Positions 8,320-16,890 of a stretch of DNA of 64,000 nucleotides are shown here, piece after piece. Every line of letters starts with the position of its first letter. The stretch's first letter is position 1. The stretch comes from Peribacillus glennii (GTDB taxonomy: Bacteria; Bacillota; Bacilli; Bacillales; DSM-1321). The position numbers and the translations under genes were made by a program. The stretch covers positions 124,001 through 188,000 of the forward strand of contig NZ_QVTD01000011.1 of the NCBI RefSeq assembly GCF_003429105.1, given 5' to 3'. The notes under the pieces were generated by a model. The model was not told where the DNA came from, did not search any database, and was given only the letters and a program-made list of their open reading frames with translations.

Positions 8320-9696
8320 TTAAGGCCTTTTTATCATTTTATTTTGATATAGGGCATGCATATATCCAACGATTGCTTTAACGGAAGGGCGAAATTTATC
8401 ATAGCTGCCTTGGTAAGCTTTTGAGGGCTTCGAATTGATCTCAATCAGCCATGGCTGCTTTTCAATGTCGAGCGCCACGTCGACCCCCAGTTCCCCAAAG
8501 ATGCCGTTTCGGTGTTCCGATAAACAATTGGCTGATTGCAAGGCCAGCATACAAATCTGTTGAAACAGCCTCTTGGCCTCGATATGATCAAACGCAGAAT
8601 GCAGAAATCCCAAACCATTTATCATTTCCGCGCCCCTGGACAGATTGGAAACAATATGCCCAGCATCGCCGATCCTTGCGACAACCGATGTAATTCTCCA
8701 GGCCTGTTTTTGGTTTTTATTCAGCAGGATCCGGAAGTCTACTTTTTTATTCTCGGTTTCAAGCAGGTCAATCGCATTTTGGACAATGTACGATTGTTTT
8801 TTTATATACTTTTTCAGGGCATTGAATAGTTCTAATGCATTTGAAAATAAATAGGTATCCTTGTTATTGGAAGAATGCTCCAACACCCATCCTTCGGCTG
8901 TTTTTGTTATCTTGCATATATTTCTTCCCTGGCTGCCGTTCGAGGGTTTCACATAAACAGCTTCATGGCTTACCAGGAAATTCGCGAAATCCTCTTCTTT
9001 CTGAAAAGGGATGGTTTTCGGCAAATACGGTAGCATCTGTTCATTTTCAATCAGGATTTCATGTACCTCCAGCTTAGAAAGGAAAGCGTCATTAAACATT
9101 GGAATTTCCATTGCATTCAAACGATCCAGATAGCGTTGGAAAACAGCAGATTTCTCCTTTGTTCGGGAATGGATCCTGTTATAGACTACGTCCGGGACTG
9201 GAAGGACAGTTTGTTCCCATTTTTCTCCTATAGGCAGATACCCATTTATTGCTGTTGTTTCTGTCTCCGACTGGAGCTGGTGCACATAAAAAGGAAGCCC
9301 TTTTTCTTGGCAAAAGGCCTGCATTTCCTGCAGGAATGGTTCCATTGAGCCAAATGGTTCTTCTGTTTTCCCGAAAGGGGTATCGGTTAGAACAGATAAA
9401 AATGGACCGATTGCAAGCTCTTTATTCTCCTTGCAATAGGTTATTTGAACGGGATAGGATAGTGCGGGTAATGATAAGTACTCTCCGGTATGCACAGAAA
9501 GGATGATCAAAGGCTGCTCAGCCGAAAACGGTCGCACCAGCAATGGAATCCGTTTTACACCTGCATTCAATATAATCTCTTCACCCGCCCGCATTTTCCA
9601 TTTGGAAATCATTGATTGTTCTATTTGTATGGAAGGAGTTTCCTCCATTCCTGTTTCCTCGATTTTGATCAGCGCCTTGGCATTATAAACGTTCAT
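8320..9696 (-). CDS. third YheC/YheD-family ATP-grasp protein
   Basis: Around 458 residues. An N-terminal domain with SMISKWKMRAGEEIILNAGV is followed by ATP-grasp motifs YVKPSNGSQGRNICKI, KVDFRILLNK and PWLIEINSKPSKAY. It is first in the leftward run and ends about 25 bases before the next gene. B. subtilis has two such genes here, so this looks like an extra paralogue. Of two ATGs six bases apart, the second (9696) has a GGGG ribosome site at proper distance. Confidence 0.82.
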   Translation of the reverse strand: MNVYNAKALIKIEETGMEETPSIQIEQSMISKWKMRAGEEIILNAGVKRIPLLVRPFSAEQPLIILSVHTGEYLSLPALSYPVQITYCKENKELAIGPFLSVLTDTPFGKTEEPFGSMEPFLQEMQAFCQEKGLPFYVHQLQSETETTAINGYLPIGEKWEQTVLPVPDVVYNRIHSRTKEKSAVFQRYLDRLNAMEIPMFNDAFLSKLEVHEILIENEQMLPYLPKTIPFQKEEDFANFLVSHEAVYVKPSNGSQGRNICKITKTAEGWVLEHSSNNKDTYLFSNALELFNALKKYIKKQSYIVQNAIDLLETENKKVDFRILLNKNQKQAWRITSVVARIGDAGHIVSNLSRGAEMINGLGFLHSAFDHIEAKRLFQQICMLALQSANCLSEHRNGIFGELGVDVALDIEKQPWLIEINSKPSKAYQGSYDKFRPSVKAIVGYMHALYQNKMIKRP

Positions 9697-9988
9697 ATGC
9701 ATTCCCCGTCCTGCGCTATGGTTGTAATATTTTTATCTTTGACTAGGATTAGATGGGCAAAAGCGGATATCTTATCGTATGTACGGCAGGTATGGAATGT
9801 GACAGATGGGACACCCCCTGAAAAAATGGTAAAGAACTTTTATGTTTCGGGATGCATATGGTGGGGATAAAGCGGAAAACGTTTAGGCAAAATGGCAATA
9901 TTCCGCCGATTTATGTGTAAAGGTGTAATCAGGCACATGTTCTGTTATAGTTGAATGGAAAATTGATAAGGTGTAAGGAGGAAATAAA

Positions 9989-10345
9989 ATGAACTCAAAT
10001 CTATATAATACAGCATATGACATGGAAAGGGCCGTAAGGGGAAGCAAGGAATTTACAGAGTTGAAAAGCCTATATAATCAAGTAAACGTTGATCAGTCAG
10101 CAAGCAGGATGTTTGAGAATTTTCGCCAAATCCAGATGACTCTCCAGCAAAAGCAAATGAACGGGCAGGAAATCAGACCAGAGGAAGTTGAACAAGCGCA
10201 GAAAACCGTGGCCCTTGTCCAACAGCACCCGTTGATTTCAAGATTAATGGAAGCGGAACAAAGAATGAGCATGGTTATCGCGGAGCTTAACAAAATAATC
10301 ATGAAGCCACTGGAAGAAATATATGGTGCGCCGGAACAACAATAA
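9989..10345 (+). CDS. yheA: YheA, YlbF/YmcA-family protein (UPF0342)
   Basis: 118 residues, mostly helical and rich in Q/E/M, with MERAVRGSKEFTELKSLY and QHPLISRLMEAEQ. Length and sequence match YheA of the YlbF/YmcA superfamily, whose better known members form the RicAFT complex linked to RNA processing and cell fate. YheA's own role is not established. GGAGG precedes the ATG and a hairpin terminator follows the stop. Confidence 0.88.
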   Translation: MNSNLYNTAYDMERAVRGSKEFTELKSLYNQVNVDQSASRMFENFRQIQMTLQQKQMNGQEIRPEEVEQAQKTVALVQQHPLISRLMEAEQRMSMVIAELNKIIMKPLEEIYGAPEQQ

Positions 10346-10356
10346 GCAACATTAGA

Positions 10357-10385
10357 AACACTGCCTAAAGGTGGTGTTTTTTTAT
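10357..10385 (+). terminator. yheA terminator
   Basis: Imperfect stem AACACTGCC/GGTGGTGTT followed by seven T residues. Confidence 0.7.
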
Positions 10386-10502
10386 TATCGGCTCGGGACC
10401 GATGAATTTCGGGCTGGACCAGATTATTCTCCGTTTGGCTGTTCTATCAAATCCAAAAGTTTCATAAAGATGAAATAGATACTACAGATGGGAGAGATCA
10501 GC

Positions 10503-11369
10503 ATGGTCTACCGTATGCTTGCTGTCAATATTGACGGAACCCTGCTTCAATCAAATGGCCGTTTGAATAAATTGACTAAAGATGCGATTGAATATGTACA
10601 TCAAAAGGACGTACATGTCGCACTTGTTACTTCCAGGAACTTTTATTCAGCCAAAAAGGTAGCGAAAGCATTGAAAATAAATCCGACCCTTGTAGCCCAT
10701 CAAGGTGCTTTTGTTGGCACCTCCATCCAAAAACCGCTTTATGTGTCAAGAATATCGGAAAAACTTACTTTGGAAATCGTACAGATGCTTGAAAAGGTTG
10801 AATGCCAAATTCAACTTTCCCATGAAAAGTTTATCTTGGGCAATAGGGTCAACCTGCCGGAAAACTTGCTTGGCAGAGCGGTCTTGTTTATGAATGAACA
10901 AAATATCTTCTCGCAGCATTATGTCGATTCGCTAAGCGGAGAGCTGACAGAAAAGCCTGCAGCACCGCCCAAAATTGACGTTATGTTTAATAATGAAAAA
11001 GATAAAGAAGACCTGTACAAATTAATTGCCGATATGTTTCCGGAAGTATACCCTATCAGCCGGACGGGAAATCATTTAACCATTGTCGCAAAAGGGGAAT
11101 CCAAATGGAATGGCCTGCTGTATCTGGCCAACCATCTAAAAATCAAGCCTGCGGAAATCGTTGCAATTGGGGATAGCCTGGATGATATCGAAATGATTAG
11201 GGAATCCGGGCTGGGTGTCGCAATGGGCAATGCACCGTTCGAACTCAAAAAAGCGGCAAAGTGGGTGACCCGCTCCAATGATGAACAAGGGGTTGCATAT
11301 ATGTTAAAAGAGTTTTTCCGGAGACAGCATCCAATTGCGTTTCTAGAAAAAATGAATATTTTAAAATGA
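10503..11369 (+). CDS. yhaX: Cof-type HAD-superfamily phosphatase (YhaX-like)
   Basis: The HAD nucleophile region is modified: the N-terminus reads LAVNIDGTLL, so the usual DxDGT aspartate nucleophile is Asn-Ile-Asp (NIDGT). Motif II is VALVTSR, the Cof cap follows, and motif IV is IAIGDSLDDIEMI near residue 230. The Asn in place of the first Asp could impair phosphotransfer. The start at MVYRML follows GGGAG at about eight bases. It sits close to hemZ, as yhaX does in B. subtilis. The substrate is unknown. Confidence 0.8.
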   Translation: MVYRMLAVNIDGTLLQSNGRLNKLTKDAIEYVHQKDVHVALVTSRNFYSAKKVAKALKINPTLVAHQGAFVGTSIQKPLYVSRISEKLTLEIVQMLEKVECQIQLSHEKFILGNRVNLPENLLGRAVLFMNEQNIFSQHYVDSLSGELTEKPAAPPKIDVMFNNEKDKEDLYKLIADMFPEVYPISRTGNHLTIVAKGESKWNGLLYLANHLKIKPAEIVAIGDSLDDIEMIRESGLGVAMGNAPFELKKAAKWVTRSNDEQGVAYMLKEFFRRQHPIAFLEKMNILK

Positions 11370-11378
11370 TAACTCTAG

Positions 11379-11410
11379 CCCTACCGGTCCATTTTCCGTT
11401 GGGGTTTTTT
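11379..11410 (+). terminator. yhaX terminator
   Basis: CCCTACCGG pairs with CCGTTGGGG (one mismatch, one G-T) before six T residues. Confidence 0.65.
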
Positions 11411-11481
11411 GATGGTTCGCAACATAAATTTACACTTATTGCCACAAACTATGACCATTCTAACTGAAAGGAATGGAGACG

Positions 11482-11730
11482 ATGGATACGATTGATCCAA
11501 AGAATGCTAAAGCAGGCGATGAAGTATTTGTCATCTATAACAATCCACATACACCGACTGTTTCAAATGTCCGGCCAGCGGAAATTGTGCCACACCCGAA
11601 GGATCCTGATGCTTTGGCATTGTTTATAAATGACACATTCCATGTAATAGAGGATGACGATGCTTTATTTGCATCTGAAGCAGCTGCAGAACGGGCATTC
11701 CAAGAAATATATGATGAAGAGAAGTTTTAA
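11482..11730 (+). CDS. SplA-like small regulator domain protein
   Basis: About 82 residues with AGDEVFVIYNNPHTPTVSNV and a following acidic region (VIEDDDALFASEAAAERAF). The 'VIYxNPH...VxNV' pattern is what I recall of SplA, the TRAP-like negative regulator of the spore photoproduct lyase operon, but no lyase gene is in the window. The second ATG is preferred because AAAGGA lies nine bases before it. A strong terminator follows. Family assignment is moderate; the target is unknown. Confidence 0.6.
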   Translation: MDTIDPKNAKAGDEVFVIYNNPHTPTVSNVRPAEIVPHPKDPDALALFINDTFHVIEDDDALFASEAAAERAFQEIYDEEKF

Positions 11731-11745
11731 GGTGAAACTCCAAGG

Positions 11746-11779
11746 CATGAGTCCGGAACAATACCGGACTCATGTTTTT
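11746..11779 (+). terminator. terminator of the SplA-like gene
   Basis: Perfect 11-base stem CATGAGTCCGG/CCGGACTCATG followed by five T residues. Confidence 0.85.
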
Positions 11780-11846
11780 GGAAGCTGACTAATATTTCTT
11801 TTTAACTTTTGGGCTTCAAATCAATGAGGGCCTGTTTTTTCAATGC

Positions 11847-12308
11847 TTATTTATTGATAACACGGGCCATTGCATGAATCTGGCCAAGGTGGTATGCCTC
11901 ATGGTAAACAGCCATGTTGGCGAGTTCCCCAAAAGTCGACAGCCCTAAAAACGGCTTTTTTAACTCTTGCTGCAAACTGCTTGCAGGGATTTCCTTTAGC
12001 CGGGCAGCCTGTTCCTTTAGCTGTTCGGTCAGTTGCTCAAGTGATGGTACATCTCCCTGCCAGTCAGCAGGCTTTGTTCCATACCCAAATAAGGCAATGT
12101 AATTTTCTGGGATATTGCTAGATTTGTTGGGAAATCCAAACATGAACTGTTCTGTAGAGGTCAGTACATGGCCGATATGCCAGTGAATTGTATTATTGAA
12201 TCCTTGAGGCTGGATATCAATAATTTCAGGGTTCAAACCGTTTAATTCCTTTAAGAAATTACTTCTTGTCAAATCGAATTGCTTGAATATAAGCTCACTC
12301 ATTGTCAT
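11847..12308 (-). CDS. DinB/YfiT-family protein
   Basis: 153 residues, four-helix DinB-like fold. Metal-ligand candidates are His in NTIHWHIGHVL (around residues 45-52) and in VYHEAYHLGQIHAM near the C-terminus, the usual three-His arrangement. Many members act as thiol-dependent transferases or hydrolases, but the substrate cannot be read from sequence. An AGAGGGG ribosome site lies just before the first of two nearby ATGs. It stands alone and converges on the SplA-like gene. Confidence 0.8.
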   Translation of the reverse strand: MTMSELIFKQFDLTRSNFLKELNGLNPEIIDIQPQGFNNTIHWHIGHVLTSTEQFMFGFPNKSSNIPENYIALFGYGTKPADWQGDVPSLEQLTEQLKEQAARLKEIPASSLQQELKKPFLGLSTFGELANMAVYHEAYHLGQIHAMARVINK

Positions 12309-12497
12309 ACATCCCCTCTCAATAATAGCAGTACCATTAAGTACTTCTATATGATTATAAAAAAACCTGCCAGGGACTTCCAACTATTAAGACTGTTTTC
12401 ACTAATTCGATTGTTTCCAGTTTCACTAGTTAGTCTTTATAATTCGTAGTATAATACCGAAAGCTACATTAAAAAATCAAGCAGATAGGTGATTATT

Positions 12498-14012
12498 TTG
12501 CGTATTGAAATAAAAGGGCTGGAAGACGAGCGTTTTCACCGGCCACTTCAAAATATAGCCAACCTGTTTTTCGAAGAATCCGAAATTCTGCCGACTATTG
12601 GAGAGAAACCCGATTTACAGGTTGATTTTCATTGGGAAGCTTCAGAGACAGTGTTCGCCCGGGCTATGCTGCTCGTAAATGAATCGGGCAAAAAGTTTGA
12701 ATCCAGCCAGGAGTTATGTGTTTCTCCTGAAATGAGTGAAAAAGAATTATTCAAACAAGTGAAACGGGCTGTATCCTATGTTTTTGTAAATGTACTCCAG
12801 GACATGACAGAAATTAATCAAAAATGGGGCATCTTGACAGGGGTCCGTCCGACAAAGCTTCTTCATCGGAAAGTTCAGCAAGGCATTCCTGCCAGCATTG
12901 CCCACAAACAACTGGCTGATGACTATATGATTTCCGAAGAAAAAGTAGAATTGATGCAAAAGGTCGTCGACCGCCAGTTAGCTGTTGTTCCTGACCTGTA
13001 CTCCTTGAAAAATGAAGTAAGCATTTATATCGGAATCCCATTTTGCCCGACAAAATGCGCCTATTGTACGTTTCCGGCTTATGCGATAAACGGCAGGCAG
13101 GGTTCCGTGAATTCTTTCCTTGGGGGGCTTCATTATGAGATTCGGGAAATCGGCAAGTGGTTAAAGGAAAATGGTATAAACATCACTACAATCTATTATG
13201 GTGGGGGTACGCCTACAAGCATAACGGCCGAAGAAATGGATATGCTTTATGAGGAAATGTATGCTTCCTTCCCGAATGTTGAAAACGTAAGGGAAATCAC
13301 GGTTGAAGCCGGCCGGCCGGACACAATTACCCCAGAAAAACTGGAGGTATTGTTAAAGTGGAATATTGACCGGATCAGCGTCAATCCGCAGTCATACATC
13401 CAGGACACCCTTAAGGCTATAGGCCGCCACCATACTGTAGAGGAAACAATAGATAAATTCCATCTGTCGCGAAGCATGGGAATGAATAACATTAATATGG
13501 ATTTGATCATCGGGCTCCCTGGTGAGGAGCTGCCGGAATTCAGGACGACTCTGGAGGAAACAGAAAAGCTTATGCCGGAATCGCTCACGGTCCACACACT
13601 TTCATTTAAACGAGCCTCGGAAATGACAAGGAACAAACAAAAGTATAAAGTCGCTTCAAGGGAAGAAGTGGAGAAAATGATGAGTGCTGCCGAAGAGTGG
13701 ACGGCCGCGCATGGTTACACTCCTTACTATTTGTACCGCCAGAAAAACATCCTGGGGAACCTGGAAAATGTAGGATACTCAATCCCCGGCCAAGAAAGCA
13801 TTTATAACATAATGATCATGGAAGAACAGCAAACAATCATTGGATTGGGCTGTGGGGCATCAAGCAAATTTTTGCATCCGGTAACCGGAAAGATCATGCA
13901 ATACGCAAACCCAAAGGATCCAAAATCATATAATGATAATTTTGAACACTATACACATAAGAAAATAGAAATACTTGGAGAGCTATTTACAAAAGAAAAC
14001 TTCCAGCACTAA
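12498..14012 (+). CDS. hemZ: HemZ, radical SAM coproporphyrinogen-dehydrogenase-like protein
   Basis: Radical SAM enzyme of the HemN/HemZ family, about 504 residues. The [4Fe-4S] motif PFCPTKCAYC (CxxxCxxC) is near residue 172, followed by IYYGGGTPTSI and INMDLIIGLPGE. It is associated with anaerobic heme synthesis in B. subtilis, though the exact reaction of HemZ is debated. I choose the TTG at 12498 (GGTG seven bases upstream) over a GTG nine bases earlier. The terminator stem overlaps the stop codon. Confidence 0.93.
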   Translation: MRIEIKGLEDERFHRPLQNIANLFFEESEILPTIGEKPDLQVDFHWEASETVFARAMLLVNESGKKFESSQELCVSPEMSEKELFKQVKRAVSYVFVNVLQDMTEINQKWGILTGVRPTKLLHRKVQQGIPASIAHKQLADDYMISEEKVELMQKVVDRQLAVVPDLYSLKNEVSIYIGIPFCPTKCAYCTFPAYAINGRQGSVNSFLGGLHYEIREIGKWLKENGINITTIYYGGGTPTSITAEEMDMLYEEMYASFPNVENVREITVEAGRPDTITPEKLEVLLKWNIDRISVNPQSYIQDTLKAIGRHHTVEETIDKFHLSRSMGMNNINMDLIIGLPGEELPEFRTTLEETEKLMPESLTVHTLSFKRASEMTRNKQKYKVASREEVEKMMSAAEEWTAAHGYTPYYLYRQKNILGNLENVGYSIPGQESIYNIMIMEEQQTIIGLGCGASSKFLHPVTGKIMQYANPKDPKSYNDNFEHYTHKKIEILGELFTKENFQH

Positions 14013-14030
14013 GCTTGGAAGTTTTCTTTT
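13995..14030. terminator. terminator between hemZ and ykgA
   Basis: GAAAACTTCCA/TGGAAGTTTTC stem spanning the hemZ stop. The T-rich tail on the plus strand serves hemZ. The matching A tract on the other side could let it work for the convergent ykgA gene too. Confidence 0.8.
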
Positions 14031-14045
14031 TCAACCGTTTTTAAT

Positions 14046-14909
14046 TTAATGTGAGCGCTCTCGCAAAATAGGCATCGTACAGCAGCGGAATGAGCCGCCG
14101 GATTTAATGATCTCGGTAATATCCACTTCAATCACTTCATAACCGCGTTCCTTTAGCTTTTTATTCACATTTTTATTTACCGGAAGGCTTAACACCTTTT
14201 TATTGCCGATGGAAAGTACGTTGGTTCCAAGCGTGAATTGCTCTTCATCCGTCACTTCAATTAAGTTGTATCGCCCGGACAGGAATTCACGTTCATCCTT
14301 GCTGATCACGTCCGGGTAAATCAGGGCATCCTCAGAAGATAACACATTAAACACACAGTCCAGATGAAGATATTTTGCTTGGAACGGTACTGGGATCACC
14401 TTGAAATCCGGGAGCAATGTGTCCAGATGCCGGATCGATTCAATATGGGTACGGTTGCTAATGCCGACGAATACATGATCCCTGTCGATGATGACATCGC
14501 CGCCCTCGATCCGGTCTTTAACGAGATCCTTGTGCGGAATTTGGTTTTCCTCCAGCCATTTCTTTAATAATCCTTCTTCTCCCTGCCGGACCGGGCTTGC
14601 CATTTCCGCGACAAAAACGGTGTCTCCCAGCGTAAAACCGATATCCCGGGTAAATACCTGTTCCGGATATTTACTGAGAGGAGGAAGAAGAATGACATCA
14701 ACTCCATGATCCTTTAAAACACTCGCAAAATTTTCATGTTGTTTCATTGCGGTTTCTATATGGATCCCTACATCTTTAAAATGTTCCTGGGTTTCATTGA
14801 TTACTTCCCGGATCGTCATATGTTGCGGCGGGCACAGGACTACCCGTTTTAATTCATCGTATTCGCTGTAGCAGCGGGCCAGGGTTCCTTTATCTCGATA
14901 TAAAGTCAT
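14046..14909 (-). CDS. ykgA: dimethylargininase / arginine deiminase-superfamily protein (YkgA-like)
   Basis: Guanidino-group modifying enzyme of the DDAH/arginine deiminase fold, 287 residues. Conserved elements are FTRDIGF near residue 86, RIEGGDVI, the catalytic-histidine stretch KYLHLDCVFN and the C-terminal nucleophile region GGSFRCCTMPI. Members hydrolyse N-dimethylarginine or related compounds; the true substrate is not evident. AGGAGG precedes the ATG. It is a single gene, convergent with hemZ. Confidence 0.85.
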   Translation of the reverse strand: MTLYRDKGTLARCYSEYDELKRVVLCPPQHMTIREVINETQEHFKDVGIHIETAMKQHENFASVLKDHGVDVILLPPLSKYPEQVFTRDIGFTLGDTVFVAEMASPVRQGEEGLLKKWLEENQIPHKDLVKDRIEGGDVIIDRDHVFVGISNRTHIESIRHLDTLLPDFKVIPVPFQAKYLHLDCVFNVLSSEDALIYPDVISKDEREFLSGRYNLIEVTDEEQFTLGTNVLSIGNKKVLSLPVNKNVNKKLKERGYEVIEVDITEIIKSGGSFRCCTMPILRERSH

Positions 14910-15090
14910 AGTGTCCTCCTGAATACTTAATTCCCCTATACTATTTCCTTCTTTGCATGGAAAAAAACTTATTTCAATCGAAATTAAGGCTTTTCTGACG
15001 AAGGAAGACTTTTAAAAAAATTTCTAAAATAGTAAAAAGGAATTATGAAGAATGAATCGAATTGATTAAAGGAAGTACAACATAATTGAA

Positions 15091-15104
15091 TGAAAGCGTT
15101 TACG
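15091..15104 (+). promoter_or_regulatory. cre site (CcpA operator)
   Basis: TGAAAGCGTTTACG matches the catabolite-responsive element TGWAANCGNTNWCA at all but the last base. It lies 19 bases upstream of the ligase start, where binding would block transcription. Confidence 0.7.
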
Positions 15105-15122
15105 AATAGGGGGAAGATGATC

Positions 15123-16739
15123 ATGATGAATACTCCATTGGTGATGACACAAATGTTTGAACGGGCTGAAAAGTATTACCCAAAAAAATATGTAGTTTCG
15201 CGTACGGATGGCGGAATCAACAAATATGCCTACCGTGAAATTGCGGAGCGTACAAGAAGGCTGGCGAGTTCCCTGGAAAAACTGGGAGTGGATAGAGGCG
15301 ACCGCATCGGGACGCTTGCCTGGAACCATCACCGCCACTTGGAGGCATATTTTGCAATCCCATGTTCCGGAGCTGTTCTTCATACAATAAATTTTAGGCT
15401 TTCACCCCAGCATGTTTCTTATATTGTGAATCATGCCGAGGATAAATTATTATTGATAGATGCAGATGTTGTTCCGCTTATTGAAGCGATTCAGGATACA
15501 CTTCAAAACGTCAAGGGATATATCATCATGACCGATTCGAAAGAACTGCCAGAAACCAAGCTATCCCCTGTATATCATTATGAACAGTTAATCTCAGAAG
15601 GCAATCCTGCCCATCAGTTCCCGCAGGATCTGGATGAGAATTCGCCTGCAGGCATGTGTTATACTTCCGCGACGACCGGGAATCCGAAGGGTGTCGTTTA
15701 TTCACATAGAGGAACAGTGCTTCATAGTTTAGGCCTTGGTCTTGCAGATAATTTGGGCATTGCTGAGAGGGATAACGCCATGCCGGTTGTACCGATGTTC
15801 CACGTCAATGCTTGGGGACTGCCTTTTGCAGCCGTATGGTTTGGCAGCAATCTCGTTATGCCAGGCCCGTATTTCACACCAAAAATCCTTGCGGAACTGA
15901 TTCAGTCCGAAAAGGTTACGGTGACAGCAGGTGTGCCTACGATTTGGCTTGGTCTTTTAAAAGAGCTGGCTGAAAACGAATATGATACGTCGAGCCTCAG
16001 GGCTATTGTTTGCGGCGGCTCGGCTGCTCCGAAAAGCATGATTAAGACCTTTGAGCAAAAATACAATATCCCGTTTATCCATGCATATGGTATGACAGAA
16101 ACAAGTCCGCTTGTTTTCACATCCAATCTCAAAAGCTATCATGATGAGCTGGCAGATGAAGAAAAATATGAATTGAAAGCCAAGCAAGGCATGACAGTTC
16201 CTTGCATCGATATTAAGGTTCTTGGCAAGGACGGCGAAGTGAAAAATGATGGCAAAGAAATGGGGGAATTGCTCATCAGGGGTCCGTGGATTGCCAGTGA
16301 ATATTACCGGGATGAAAGAACAGAAGGTGCCTTTAAAGACGGCTGGCTTTATACTGGTGACGTCGTGACGGTTGATGAAGAAGGGTTTGTCAAGATCGTT
16401 GACAGGACAAAGGACTTAATCAAGAGCGGCGGGGAATGGATTTCCTCAGTGGATTTGGAGAATGCGTTAATGGCGCACGAAGCGGTGTTCGAGGCAGCAG
16501 TCATTGCCGTTCCCCACGAGAGGTGGCAGGAACGTCCCGTTGCGTGTGTAGTGCTGCATGAACCATATAAAGGAAAGGTTACAAAAGAGGAAATGATCGA
16601 ATTCCTGGCGCCCCAGTTTGCAAAATGGTGGCTTCCGGATGATGTCCTGTTCCTTGAGGAGATCCCGAAAACCGGTGTGGGGAAATTCTTAAAAATGGCG
16701 CTGCGTGAACAAATTCAAGGTAAATACCTTGCACAATAA
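15123..16739 (+). CDS. medium/long-chain fatty-acid--CoA ligase (AMP-binding)
   Basis: Adenylate-forming enzyme, 538 residues, that activates a carboxylic acid as acyl-AMP and then acyl-CoA. The P-loop YTSATTGNPKGVVYSHRG is near residue 180, then YGMTETSPL, the hinge GWLYTGDVV...VDRTKDLIKSGGEWIS and the C-terminal lysine in KTGVGKF. The closest types I know are AlkK-like medium/long-chain ligases. The start at MMNTPL is preferred because AGGGGGAAG lies at the right distance; a cre site just upstream implies carbon catabolite repression. Confidence 0.9.
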   Translation: MMNTPLVMTQMFERAEKYYPKKYVVSRTDGGINKYAYREIAERTRRLASSLEKLGVDRGDRIGTLAWNHHRHLEAYFAIPCSGAVLHTINFRLSPQHVSYIVNHAEDKLLLIDADVVPLIEAIQDTLQNVKGYIIMTDSKELPETKLSPVYHYEQLISEGNPAHQFPQDLDENSPAGMCYTSATTGNPKGVVYSHRGTVLHSLGLGLADNLGIAERDNAMPVVPMFHVNAWGLPFAAVWFGSNLVMPGPYFTPKILAELIQSEKVTVTAGVPTIWLGLLKELAENEYDTSSLRAIVCGGSAAPKSMIKTFEQKYNIPFIHAYGMTETSPLVFTSNLKSYHDELADEEKYELKAKQGMTVPCIDIKVLGKDGEVKNDGKEMGELLIRGPWIASEYYRDERTEGAFKDGWLYTGDVVTVDEEGFVKIVDRTKDLIKSGGEWISSVDLENALMAHEAVFEAAVIAVPHERWQERPVACVVLHEPYKGKVTKEEMIEFLAPQFAKWWLPDDVLFLEEIPKTGVGKFLKMALREQIQGKYLAQ

Positions 16740-16748
16740 GTTTTGGGA

Positions 16749-16776
16749 AGGGGATGAATTGATCATCTCCTTTTTC
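16749..16776 (+). terminator. terminator of the acyl-CoA ligase gene
   Basis: GGGGATGA/TCATCTCC stem, loop ATTGA, then TTTTTC. Confidence 0.7.
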
Positions 16777-16890
16777 TTGTGCCATAAAAAACATAACGGT
16801 AAGTTTTGTTAAATATTCTATTTTTTCTTTTTATTCTAATAGGAGAAACGGTATAATTAAAACGAATCAACTTTAGGGGAGGAACAATAA

